27,642 nt of DNA from a virus. The stretch covers positions 1 through 27,642 of the IMG/VR virus record IMGVR_UViG_3300009184_002427, one strand, 5' to 3'. The position numbers and the translations under genes are program-made. Below the pieces are notes generated by a model, which saw nothing but the letters and a program-made list of their open reading frames with translations, was not told the DNA's origin and ran no database searches. Each line of letters begins with the position of its first letter. The first letter of the stretch is position 1. This document shows, one piece after another, positions 11,955-20,609 of the stretch.

Positions 11955-13172
11955 TTATATCCTCCTTATCGATGCGGAAGACATTGCTGACATTGTACTA
12001 ATTTGTGCTATCTGCCCGACAATGACTGCTGCAACAATTGTTTTCTTTGCGGCTACACGAACCTCTGGACTTATGTCCGATCCTACGTTTCCTGCAAAGT
12101 TAATCAAATCCGTTAATCCTTGAGCAACATTACCAATAAGTGGAATAGCCAATAGCTCTTCATCAAGAATAATATCATCTGTTTGTGCTATAAAGAATAG
12201 CGAGTCTAGGGCTTCTTCATATTCTGGAGAACCTTGCTCCGATGTATTTAAAGTTTCGTATGCTTCGCTTAAAATTTGTACAATCTGTTGCTCTGTTAAA
12301 TCTTGTGGAGATTCTGCTAAAAGCTCTTCTGTTGTTGGCTCTTCTATTATCTCTTCAGTTTGTGGGTCTACCTTATCTATTGGCTCAACAGTAACTTCTG
12401 GCTCTACTGGAGGATCTACTGGTGGCTGAGGGTCTACAGGAGGCTCTGTGGGCTGCGTAGGCTCTGGTGTTGGCTCTATGGTTGGCTCTACCGTAGGTTC
12501 TGGTGTAGGCTCTACAGTGGGTTCTGGGGTAGGTTCTACCGTTGGCTCAGGTGTTGGTTCTGGTGTTGGTGGAACGACTGGAGGCTCTGTTACCTGAGTA
12601 AATCCTGCTTCTTCTAGAGTGACAATACTTCTGTTGTGTAGACGAGCACCAGTTCTTAATTGAGTTTGTTCACCCCAGTCTGTTCCATTCATTGTATATG
12701 TTAATTCATATGAGCCATCTGTTCTTTTAATTGCTGTAACTGTAATGTTTGTTGTATCTGGTGTTCCTTGATTCCAAATTGGTCTAGCTGAAATAGCTAT
12801 TTGAAATCCTGCATCACTAACTGTAATGATTAAATGTTCATCTGCTCTAGTCTGTGGGTATACAACCCAGTCCATTGACATAATTGATAATGATGGTGTC
12901 ATTGGGTAGTCCCAATAAGTACCGTCAGGGGTTCCGAATGTTATTGTTGAGTTTGTAGTTGCATAAATAGTTGAGTATTCTACTCCATCAAATACGATTG
13001 GTGTTGCTAGTGGAATTCTATAAGATGAATCATCTCCACCACAAGTGTTAAATGTTGCTACCTCGCCAGACGCAGGTGTATATATTTGATGATCGTATAT
13101 GCAATCATTAGCTCTGGCAGGTACAGCAAAGGCAACGACAATATAAATTGCCATTAAAAATATAAGACTCAA
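11955..13172 (-). CDS. Secreted surface protein: signal peptide, beta-domain, Pro/Thr/Glu repeat linker, C-terminal membrane segment
   Basis: 405 residues from TTG 13172. The N-terminus is a signal peptide (LIFLMAIYIVVAFAVPARA, cleavage near residue 21). Residues 24-190 look like a beta-sandwich with Cys24 and Cys44 (VFDGVEYSTIYATTNSTITF). Residues 197-265 are TPEP/TVEP repeats. Residues 270-345 are acidic and helical. The end has a hydrophobic stretch (KKTIVAAVIVGQIAQIST) followed by SIRRI. The plan suggests Sec export and anchoring with a linker through the wall. Candidate jobs are wall adhesion, superinfection exclusion or lysis help; none is proven. The in-frame upstream codons give KKLVSY, a natural signal-peptide start, but no ATG, GTG or TTG lies ahead of them; ATC at 13193 is the only codon well placed after AAAGGAG. 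Confidence 0.75.
   Translation of the reverse strand: MSLIFLMAIYIVVAFAVPARANDCIYDHQIYTPASGEVATFNTCGGDDSSYRIPLATPIVFDGVEYSTIYATTNSTITFGTPDGTYWDYPMTPSLSIMSMDWVVYPQTRADEHLIITVSDAGFQIAISARPIWNQGTPDTTNITVTAIKRTDGSYELTYTMNGTDWGEQTQLRTGARLHNRSIVTLEEAGFTQVTEPPVVPPTPEPTPEPTVEPTPEPTVEPTPEPTVEPTIEPTPEPTQPTEPPVDPQPPVDPPVEPEVTVEPIDKVDPQTEEIIEEPTTEELLAESPQDLTEQQIVQILSEAYETLNTSEQGSPEYEEALDSLFFIAQTDDIILDEELLAIPLIGNVAQGLTDLINFAGNVGSDISPEVRVAAKKTIVAAVIVGQIAQISTMSAMSSASIRRI
12378..12584 (-). repeat. Pro-Thr-Glu coding repeat (TPEPTVEP type)
   Basis: Tandem copies of short units encoding EPT-PEPT-V, degrading toward PPVDPQPPVDPPVEP. At DNA level the plus strand shows repeated GGTTCTGGTGTAGGCTC-like units. Such tracts form stiff extended linkers and vary in copy number by slippage. 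Confidence 0.8.
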
Positions 13173-13209
13173 ATACGAGACTAATTTTTTGATTTCCCTT
13201 CACTCCTTT

Positions 13210-13243
13210 GTTAAGCTTGGGGAAGCTTAACTATCTAATTATA
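13210..13243 (-). promoter_or_regulatory. Extended -10 promoter followed by a perfect 5'-end stem-loop
   Basis: Minus-strand TGGTATAAT (TATAAT 13243-13238). Six nt further begins a perfect 9-bp stem, GTTAAGCTT and AAGCTTAAC (13231-13223 with 13218-13210), with a CCCC loop. AAAGGAG follows immediately. There is no T-run after the stem, so it is not a terminator; it would sit at the very 5' end of the mRNA. Confidence 0.65.
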
Positions 13244-13264
13244 CCATTTTATTGCAAAAGAAAA

Positions 13265-13282
13265 GGGCTACCGAAGTAGCCC
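13265..13282 (-). terminator. Rho-independent terminator after nrdF
   Basis: Minus-strand stem GGGCTAC/GTAGCCC with a TTCG tetraloop, then CCCTTTTCTTTT-type T-run. It ends the nrdI-nrdE-nrdF transcript 15 nt after the nrdF stop and insulates the surface-protein promoter just downstream. Confidence 0.85.
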
Positions 13283-13297
13283 AATTTCTTATTTTTA

Positions 13298-14257
<960 letters not shown>

Positions 14258-16375
14258 CTAAAGCATACAACTTACACACTCTGATACGTCAGTTCCCTCA
14301 AGGGCAAGCTGGCGGATTCTGATGTAGTAAATTGTTTTGATTCCTTTACTAAAGGCATAAATCTGTGCCTTGTTGATATCACGTGTTGTAGCAGTATCCT
14401 TGAAGAATAGGGTTAATGACAGCCCCTGGTCTACGTGCTGTGTGGCTGCAGCGTAGGTATCAATGATAGCCTCTGGTCCAATTTCATATGCATCGGCAAA
14501 GTATTCACGATTATCGTTTGTAAGGAACGGTGCAGGGTAGTAGACACGACCAAGCTTTCCTTCCTTACGAATCTCAATCTGAGATGCGATAGGGTGAATC
14601 GATGATGTTGAGTTATTGATGTATGAGATTGATCCTGTTGGTGGTACTGCCTGAAGATTTTGGTTATATATACCGTGCTTTTTGACAGACTTGGCAAGTG
14701 TTTCCCAGTCGTGCTGTGTAGGAATCTCAATCTTTGAATCTGTAAATAGCTTGGCAACCTTCTTAGTTGCTGGCTTCCATTCCTGCTCAATGTACTTGGT
14801 AAAGAACTCACCAGTTGCATACTTAGAACGCTCAAAGCCGTCGAATGGGCTACCAGTCTCTTTAGCAAGCTTGTTAGATGCCTTTAGAGCGTAGTACAGG
14901 ACAGTGTAAAAATAGATATTGGTGAAGTCAATACCTTCTTCAGAGCCGTAGTGAATTTGCTCACGACCAAGATAGCCGTGTAGATTCATCTGTCCTAGAC
15001 CAATAGCACGAGACTTCTTGTTGCCCTCAGCAATTGACATTACAGATTCGATGTAAGACATATCTGCAACTGCTGTCAATGCACGGATTGATGTTTCGAT
15101 AGTCTTTTCAAAGTTTTGACCATCCATAACTGCAGCAATGTTTAGTGAGCCAAGGTTGCAAGAGATGTCTTTACCAATGCTATCGTAGCTCAGGTCTGCG
15201 TTGTATGTTGTTGGTGTGTTTACCTGAAGAATTTCGGAGCAAAGGTTGGACATATTGATACGACCATCAATTGGGTTAGCATCGTTTACCGTGTCTTCGT
15301 AGACAATGTAAGGATACCCTGACTCAAATTGAAGTTCTGCGATACGTTCAAACAGGACACGAGCCTTAATCTTTGTCTTGCGAATATCGGGATTGTCAAC
15401 CATTTCTCCATACTTTTCAGTAACTGAAATATCACTCATAGGCAATCCGTAGATACGCTCAACATCATATGGCGAGAAGAGGTACATATCTTCATTTGTC
15501 TTAGCAAGCTCTAATGTAATGTTTGGAATAACAATGCCAATACTAAGAGTCTTAATACGCATTTTTTCATCTGCGTTCTCACGCTTAGTGTCTAGGAAAC
15601 TAAGAATGTCTGGGTGGTGTGCGTTTAGATACACTGCCCCAGCCCCCTGACGAGCACCTAACTGGTTAGCATAAGAGAATGAGTCTTCGAGAAGTTTCAT
15701 TACTGGAATGACTCCAGAAGATTGGTTCTCAATCTTTTTAATTGGAGCACCTGCTTCACGAAGGTTTGTAAGGTTTAGTGCTACACCACCACCACGCTTT
15801 GAGAGCTGGAGTGAGGAGTTAATTGCACGAGCAATCGATTCCATATTATCCTCAATACGGAGTAGAAAGCAAGAAACAAACTCTCCCCTTTGTTTCTTTG
15901 CAGCATTGAGAAATGTTGGTGTAGCAGGTTGGAAACGACCAGAAATTAGTTCATCAACTATGTCCATCGCAAGTTTTTTATTTCCATTAGCAAGCATAAG
16001 AGCTGTAACAACTACACGATCTTCAAATCGTTCTAGGTATCGTGAGCCATCAAATGTCTTGAGTGCATAAGAAGTGTAGAACTTATATGCTCCAAGGAAT
16101 GTTGGGAAGCGGAAACGCTTGGCGTATGCGTGTTGAAATGCTGATTTAATAAATGGAAAGTCGTATAGGTCTAGAACATCTTTATCATAGTATTCGTGTT
16201 CAACTAGATAGTCTAGCTTTTCCTGAAGACTGTGGAAGAAGACAGTGTTTTGATTTACGTGATCAAGAAAATATGCCTTTGCAGCCTCCTTATCTTTATT
16301 AAACTGAATCTGACCATTCTCGTCGTAGAGATTCAGCATTGCGTTTAGCTCGTGGTAACTATATGCGTTTGTCAT
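14258..16375 (-). CDS. nrdE: Class Ib ribonucleotide reductase, large (alpha) subunit NrdE
   Basis: 705 residues, right for NrdE, which lacks the N-terminal ATP cone of NrdA. The N-terminus ([19 protein letters not shown]) is NrdE-type. Active-site motif NMSNLCSE gives Asn377, Cys379 and Glu381. The redox pair is Cys169 (FVSCF) and Cys406 (ISCNLGS). The C-terminal CVSC (Cys700 and Cys703) is the pair reduced by NrdH. It converts ribonucleoside diphosphates to deoxy forms with NrdF. ATG overlaps the nrdI stop by 4 nt. The active site is complete, so the enzyme should be functional. Confidence 0.97.
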   Translation of the reverse strand: MTNAYSYHELNAMLNLYDENGQIQFNKDKEAAKAYFLDHVNQNTVFFHSLQEKLDYLVEHEYYDKDVLDLYDFPFIKSAFQHAYAKRFRFPTFLGAYKFYTSYALKTFDGSRYLERFEDRVVVTALMLANGNKKLAMDIVDELISGRFQPATPTFLNAAKKQRGEFVSCFLLRIEDNMESIARAINSSLQLSKRGGGVALNLTNLREAGAPIKKIENQSSGVIPVMKLLEDSFSYANQLGARQGAGAVYLNAHHPDILSFLDTKRENADEKMRIKTLSIGIVIPNITLELAKTNEDMYLFSPYDVERIYGLPMSDISVTEKYGEMVDNPDIRKTKIKARVLFERIAELQFESGYPYIVYEDTVNDANPIDGRINMSNLCSEILQVNTPTTYNADLSYDSIGKDISCNLGSLNIAAVMDGQNFEKTIETSIRALTAVADMSYIESVMSIAEGNKKSRAIGLGQMNLHGYLGREQIHYGSEEGIDFTNIYFYTVLYYALKASNKLAKETGSPFDGFERSKYATGEFFTKYIEQEWKPATKKVAKLFTDSKIEIPTQHDWETLAKSVKKHGIYNQNLQAVPPTGSISYINNSTSSIHPIASQIEIRKEGKLGRVYYPAPFLTNDNREYFADAYEIGPEAIIDTYAAATQHVDQGLSLTLFFKDTATTRDINKAQIYAFSKGIKTIYYIRIRQLALEGTDVSECVSCML

Positions 16376-16767
16376 ACTAACATCGCCAACCTTTCATTAA
16401 TTGTATTTACATCTTCTTCTGTGCCGAATATTTCTACCCTGCCTATAATTGGTACACCTGTCTTATCTGCAATCATTTCTGCAGCCTTGCAGTAGTGTTC
16501 TCCAAAGTTTGTGTTTCCTAATCCAACAACGCCAATAATTTTATCTCTATTGCTTGCTACGTTGAGAAAGGAACGGACTTGCTTTGGAATAGCGTGTCCT
16601 TCATTTCCACCACCATAAGTTGGAACAAATAATACAAACTTATTCTGCACCAGTATGGGGTCATTAGAATCATTTATCGGAATTCTAATTGAATTTAAAT
16701 CTAATTTATCTACAAATCTTTTGGTGTTTCCAGAATAGTTAGAAAAATAAACAATGTCAAAGTTCAC
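16372..16767 (-). CDS. nrdI: NrdI flavodoxin-like RNR maturation factor
   Basis: 131 residues starting at GTG 16767 with GGAG upstream. FMN-binding motifs: [16 protein letters not shown] near the N-terminus (phosphate loop), [11 protein letters not shown] (47-57) and [16 protein letters not shown] (82-97) around the isoalloxazine. NrdI supplies the oxidant that assembles the Mn(III)2-Tyr cofactor in NrdF. First gene of the nrdI-nrdE-nrdF operon, next to the terminase. nrdH is not here but at 23190-23414. Confidence 0.94.
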   Translation of the reverse strand: MNFDIVYFSNYSGNTKRFVDKLDLNSIRIPINDSNDPILVQNKFVLFVPTYGGGNEGHAIPKQVRSFLNVASNRDKIIGVVGLGNTNFGEHYCKAAEMIADKTGVPIIGRVEIFGTEEDVNTINERLAMLV

Positions 16768-16776
16768 GTCTTGCTC

Positions 16777-18561
16777 CTAAATTAAATTGAACTGATCAAG
16801 GTAATCCTTGACATCATTTGGTATGGATTTATATTCTATCACATCTTTAGGACGATCCGCAATAGCAGTTTTAGGTTTTTGTTTAAACGTATGAATCTCT
16901 ACTTGAAGGTTAAGGTCTTTTGGTGTATGTGAAATAGCACCGAACACTGCTCCGCACACAGCGTCTGCAAGGTCCTTAGATTTCTTGCGAGGGTGGTCAA
17001 CTCTATTGTTTCGCATAATCTTAAGTTCTGTTAACTCTTCAAATAAAAGATCGATGGATGGCATAGCAAGACGCTCTTCATAAATAAGCATTGCCATATC
17101 CTCATAGTGCTTCTTAGCAACAGATACAGTTTCTGTTCTAATGCCAACTTGCTTGAGTTCATTCTGAATATCAAATGATTGCCAGCGGTCAAAGCTTACC
17201 ATTCCTAGGTTAAATCCTAGACGACGAAGGTTCTGGATCCACTGCTTTACTTCTGACAGGTTTACAGGACCTTCTACTTTTGGCTCCCACCACGCTACAG
17301 CATCTACCACAACAACTGGTGCAACTTGCTGGTAATCTTTAATTACTTGAATATTTACCCACTTATCTACGTGAGCAATTGCTACAGCACACTTGTCGTG
17401 TCGTTGTGCAAGGTCAGCGTGGACATAATAAATCTTGTCTGGATCTGGTACAAACGTCTCGTCAAAGCGGCGGTTGGTATCCAGAGGATTACGAAGTGTC
17501 ATTGCACTTTGAACTTTCTCAATCTGCTTAAAGAATGCATCTGAGCTATAGGTAGGGACACAGGCGAATCGCATCATAGCGTCTCCAAGGTCTGTATAGA
17601 ATGCCAATTTAAAGTCGTCAATCTTACGAGTGGGATTTACTACCCACGTAGGTCTCTTAATTGCAAACATACCAGGATACTTATAGTTAATAATTGTATC
17701 TTCATCCCACGAAATTTCTAGAGTATTTCCATCTGCATCTTCTGGAAGATCTGGGTTCATAATAAACTTGTGAGTCTTTGTAATAATTTCTTTGTCCATA
17801 ATCACATCATCATAACGCTGTGAGATAAAGTCTCCAGGATAACGAGGGAATGATAGTAGTGCCACCTTCCCCAAGTCTGGGAAACGAGAGTCTACAGAGG
17901 CACGGAAGGCTTTATAGATGTTGTCTGCAGTCTTACCCTGCTCATTACCAGTATTTGTTTCCTGTGCAAAACCAGAGATCTCGTCGAGCACAGCAAGAAT
18001 AAGGTTTAGACCTTCGTGTGATTCTCGTTCTGAGTGACCAGAGTAAACAGTTATAGCATTATCAAATTCAACACTATCTACCTTTGCATAGAATTTTCCA
18101 GCAAACCACGGAGAACGTTCAATCTTAGACTTAAAGCCTTTGAAGAAAACGTTCTTAGCCTGTTGTGCGTTGATAGCTACGTTAATAATGTCAATGGCAT
18201 CGCCAGAAGGCTTGCCAAAGTATCGTGCTGGATCTTTTAGACATAGAAGTTTATATACAATATATGCACAAGCTACTGTAGATACAAAGTCTTTGCCACT
18301 ACCCTTACCAAGTTGAAGGATAACCTCGTTCTTTGTATACTTCTTGTAGTAACGAGTCCCCTCTTCGGTTCCCATAATGTCAATTAAATCTTCAAGTTTA
18401 TATATCTGGCTCATTGCCTCAACAATGTCATATTGAATTTGTGATAGTGGGGGCTGTCCTAGATATGCTTCGCCTTCAACAAAAGTCTTGGCATTTACAG
18501 GGGTCTCTTCAAAATTATTATCTTTTAAAACTTCAAAAAAATCATCAAACATCTCTGACAA
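16777..18561 (-). CDS. terL: Terminase large subunit (ATPase plus RNase H-like nuclease)
   Basis: 594 residues. ATPase domain: Walker A GKGSGKD (85-91, Lys90) and Walker B LAVLDE (189-194, Asp193/Glu194). Nuclease domain: Asp383 (VHADLAQRHDKCAVAI), Asp458 (VSFDRWQS) and Asp533 (KDLADAVCGA), the RuvC/RNase H-like metal triad. It translocates DNA into the procapsid and cuts the concatemer. Start is TTG 18561 with GAGGTGA 6 nt upstream; ATG 18552 is the alternative. It overlaps the upstream helix-turn-helix gene by 17 nt. Asp in place of Thr/Ser after the Walker A Lys is unusual. Confidence 0.93.
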   Translation of the reverse strand: MSEMFDDFFEVLKDNNFEETPVNAKTFVEGEAYLGQPPLSQIQYDIVEAMSQIYKLEDLIDIMGTEEGTRYYKKYTKNEVILQLGKGSGKDFVSTVACAYIVYKLLCLKDPARYFGKPSGDAIDIINVAINAQQAKNVFFKGFKSKIERSPWFAGKFYAKVDSVEFDNAITVYSGHSERESHEGLNLILAVLDEISGFAQETNTGNEQGKTADNIYKAFRASVDSRFPDLGKVALLSFPRYPGDFISQRYDDVIMDKEIITKTHKFIMNPDLPEDADGNTLEISWDEDTIINYKYPGMFAIKRPTWVVNPTRKIDDFKLAFYTDLGDAMMRFACVPTYSSDAFFKQIEKVQSAMTLRNPLDTNRRFDETFVPDPDKIYYVHADLAQRHDKCAVAIAHVDKWVNIQVIKDYQQVAPVVVVDAVAWWEPKVEGPVNLSEVKQWIQNLRRLGFNLGMVSFDRWQSFDIQNELKQVGIRTETVSVAKKHYEDMAMLIYEERLAMPSIDLLFEELTELKIMRNNRVDHPRKKSKDLADAVCGAVFGAISHTPKDLNLQVEIHTFKQKPKTAIADRPKDVIEYKSIPNDVKDYLDQFNLI

Positions 18562-19078
18562 CAGTAATCACCTCGTCATTGCGTGATACCTCAGACAGTC
18601 TACGCATAATCTTGTCACGTACTTCTGGGTGTTCTGCAGCAATGTCTTTAAGAATATTTTTAAGAATGTCTTGTCTACGTTCAATCTCAAGCATCTCTTC
18701 TGCCAGCTCTTTGTTCTCAAGCAATCCAGCTTTTTGTAGCATATCAATACGCCTGGATTCAATATCTAGCACTAGCTTAATACCTGCAGTTTTTGCACCT
18801 AAATTAGCAATTGTGGTAGCTTCATCGATTACCTCATATGCTTTACTAATTAGTTTATTATAGTGAGTATCTGCAGCAACTAACGCTTCTTTTGCACGAG
18901 CACGAATTAACGCATTGTCTGCAGCCATAAGTTGCCACTCTTTAATGTGAGCAACAACCTTTTGACGAGGAATAGATAGCTCTTTTGAAATCTGGGTGGG
19001 CTCATTGCCCTGTAGATACTTTTCAACAACCCTGTTTACTTCATCAAGGTGTTCTACTGTAAGGTCTTCAAACGACAC
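18545..19078 (-). CDS. Terminase small subunit candidate (HTH plus coiled-coil helices)
   Basis: 177 residues from GTG 19078. Residues 10-50 look like a helix-turn-helix (VEKYLQGNEPTQISKELSIP, RQKVVAHIKEW). The rest is helical: KEALVAADTHYNKLISKAYE, TAGIKLVLDIESRRIDMLQK, then a charged helix ERRQDILKNILKDIAAEH. This layout and position directly before terL, with a 17-nt overlap, match a small terminase that recognises packaging sites and oligomerises. No Walker motif. It shares 11 nt with the upstream ORF. Function inferred from architecture and synteny. Confidence 0.72.
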   Translation of the reverse strand: MSFEDLTVEHLDEVNRVVEKYLQGNEPTQISKELSIPRQKVVAHIKEWQLMAADNALIRARAKEALVAADTHYNKLISKAYEVIDEATTIANLGAKTAGIKLVLDIESRRIDMLQKAGLLENKELAEEMLEIERRQDILKNILKDIAAEHPEVRDKIMRRLSEVSRNDEVITVVRDV

Positions 19079-19370
19079 TGGACTTAACCTTCCTTGGTCT
19101 ACGCTTTGGAATACGCTTTACACGGTCAATAGAGAATGAACGGTACGCTCCCTGGCGACCTCTCCACATCTCAAAGCAGTCTACCCATACTGCACCATTA
19201 ACAGGATTGGTTGTTACAGATTCAAACTTAAAGCGTGTTCCATACTCTCCAGTAATTTTAATAAGGTCTCCACGCTCAATAGTGAAGTTCTCATACGGCA
19301 TTTGGTGTACACGGTTAAAAGGATCTACAATCATCTTTCCAGTATACTCTGTCTTACGAAGTCTAGCCAT
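19068..19370 (-). CDS. Hypothetical basic protein (100 aa)
   Basis: 100 residues, with a beta-rich middle (GDLIKITGEYGTRFKFESVT, GAVWVDCFEMWRG) reminiscent of a small OB or SH3 barrel, and a very basic C-terminus (DRVKRIPKRRPRKVK). Conserved actinophage proteins with such motifs are known without function. Nucleic-acid binding is plausible from the charge. Start ATG overlaps the DUF3310 stop (TAATG). Confidence 0.65.
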   Translation of the reverse strand: MARLRKTEYTGKMIVDPFNRVHQMPYENFTIERGDLIKITGEYGTRFKFESVTTNPVNGAVWVDCFEMWRGRQGAYRSFSIDRVKRIPKRRPRKVKSSVV

Positions 19371-19606
19371 TAGAATTTGCCCTCAAGTCTTTTAATTTCA
19401 TCTTGAATATAAAAAATAGCTTTTTCAAGATCTTGGATTGTCTTAGCCTGGTCTTTAAGTCCTGCTCTCCATAGATACTTAAATGCATTTCCAACATTAA
19501 AGTTACGGTGACGTGTTATTTGAATACACTCAACTCCACTTGGGTCCTGCGTGTAATGAGGTGGATGATTAACTTGGTCTACCGTAATTTTAATATTTTC
19601 ACTCAT
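19370..19606 (-). CDS. DUF3310 family protein
   Basis: 78 residues. Diagnostic pattern: VNHPPHYTQ near residue 12, GVECIQITRH, then FNVGNAFKYLWRAGLKDQA and a helix DLEKAIFYIQDEIKRLE. This is the phage DUF3310 family (PF11753), sometimes called nucleotide-kinase-like without firm evidence. The His-Tyr motif and GNAFKYLWR helix are the conserved core. It is complete, near the usual length, and coupled at both ends with overlaps of 1-4 nt. Confidence 0.9.
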   Translation of the reverse strand: MSENIKITVDQVNHPPHYTQDPSGVECIQITRHRNFNVGNAFKYLWRAGLKDQAKTIQDLEKAIFYIQDEIKRLEGKF

Positions 19607-19758
19607 CGTTTACTCTTTCTTAGTCCAAACTTTGCAAGGTATACATAAATTGTTTCAACGCTTGTACCACATTCTTTTGCAATTTCTTCTGGAGTCTTGC
19701 GGTCAAGGTGATAGCGTTTGCGAAGCCACGCCTCGCTTTGATATAGTTTAGCAGCCAT
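19603..19758 (-). CDS. Small helix-turn-helix protein (51 aa)
   Basis: From ATG 19758 the product is 51 residues: MAAKLYQSEAWLRKRYHLDR, KTPEEIAKECGTSVETIYVY and a basic end FGLRKSKR. TPEEIAKECGTSVETIYVYLAKFG is a clear helix-turn-helix, of the type many actinophages carry as small DNA-binding proteins. A longer frame extends to 19896, but that part overlaps the resolvase gene in another frame and looks non-coding. It begins 4 nt after the resolvase stop and overlaps DUF3310 by 4 nt. Target unknown. Confidence 0.7.
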   Translation of the reverse strand: MAAKLYQSEAWLRKRYHLDRKTPEEIAKECGTSVETIYVYLAKFGLRKSKR

Positions 19759-19762
19759 AAGC

Positions 19763-20338
19763 TTATTTGTCAACCTTCTCCCAATTGTGGATAGCCCAGT
19801 GACCAATTCCGATAGCATCTGCCACGTCATTATCACTAACAGACTTATTATAATACGTGCTAACATAGCGTATTGTTTTTTGTTTTCTAATTTCACGTTC
19901 TTGCCCCTTATACCAAGATTCGGATTTGTTAGGATTCTCTTTGCGAAGTTCTTGTTTTTCTACCGCCGAGAGTTTTGTATTGCCAATAAATGATTGCCAG
20001 GTAATTGGATTAACTGATCCAGCAATCTTTATACCATTAATTTGAGCTGATCCAAGCATAGCCCCTTGAACAAGTGCAAGGTCTGCAGCAGTCTTAGGAC
20101 TATTAATAAATACAGTGTGCTCAATAATAATAGAATCAATATTAAATTGTTTAAAAAAGGCTAGACATTTCTTTGCAGCATCTCCAACCTTTTCATATGT
20201 ATTACGACCAGTAAAATTAATCTTTCCAAATCTAACTAAAGACTTGTCTTCAAAGATTGCAAAAGCTAGGCTGTTTGTGCTTGCATCAATTGAACAAATT
20301 GTTTTTGGTTTTGGATTAATCAAGCTCAATTTTACCAT
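19763..20338 (-). CDS. RuvC-like Holliday junction resolvase
   Basis: From ATG 20338 (GGGG 7 nt upstream), 191 residues. RNase H-like acidic residues: Asp18 (CSIDASTNSLAF), Glu73 (SIIIEHTVF), and Asp171/Asp174 near the end (SDNDVADAIGIGHW). PKTAADLALVQGAMLGSA is the helix that follows Glu in RuvC. A Lys/Arg-rich segment (KGQEREIRKQKTIRY) precedes the last motif. It would cut branched DNA during replication, recombination or packaging. A TTG at 20344 is an alternative start. The 5' end overlaps the zinc protein by about 23 nt. Confidence 0.85.
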   Translation of the reverse strand: MVKLSLINPKPKTICSIDASTNSLAFAIFEDKSLVRFGKINFTGRNTYEKVGDAAKKCLAFFKQFNIDSIIIEHTVFINSPKTAADLALVQGAMLGSAQINGIKIAGSVNPITWQSFIGNTKLSAVEKQELRKENPNKSESWYKGQEREIRKQKTIRYVSTYYNKSVSDNDVADAIGIGHWAIHNWEKVDK

Positions 20339-20609
20339 CAGCAATCCCCTTTAACTCTTTTAATATTTTACTTACTTCAGATGGATTAATATCGCATCCA
20401 GCACAAGTCTGATCATCATTGTACATTGAAAGTCTTGCTCCACAATTTTTACATTTTCTGTTTTTACGAGATGTTTTTTTCAAACGATTTCTAGCATATC
20501 GTTCAGCTATCTTTTGTCTAGTTGCCTGTTCCCTGCATTCAGGTGAGCAGTAAATTTGATAAGATACGTTTGGTTTGAATTGTAGGTCACACCATTGACA
20601 ATGCTTCAT
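20316..20609 (-). CDS. Double zinc-ribbon protein
   Basis: 97 residues with two four-Cys sites: Cys4, Cys7, Cys21, Cys25 (HCQWC...YCSPEC) and Cys53, Cys56, Cys69, Cys72 (CKNCG...CAGC). A basic helix (KIAERYARNRLKKTSRKNRK) joins them, suitable for nucleic-acid binding. The first unit is like the small phage 'CxxC...YCSxxC' zinc fingers. Role unknown. It overlaps the Cas4-like gene by 23 nt and the resolvase by about 23 nt, suggesting one recombination transcript. Confidence 0.75.
   Translation of the reverse strand: MKHCQWCDLQFKPNVSYQIYCSPECREQATRQKIAERYARNRLKKTSRKNRKCKNCGARLSMYNDDQTCAGCDINPSEVSKILKELKGIADGKIELD

Noticed and set aside
12360-12617. Plus-strand ORF rich in Trp, Tyr and Arg
   Set aside because: It is the antisense of the Pro-Thr-Glu repeat, which gives a long open frame by composition alone.
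19759-19896. N-terminal extension of the small HTH protein
   Set aside because: It overlaps the resolvase gene in another frame, and its sequence is unlike the HTH family; the internal ATG gives a normal-sized protein.
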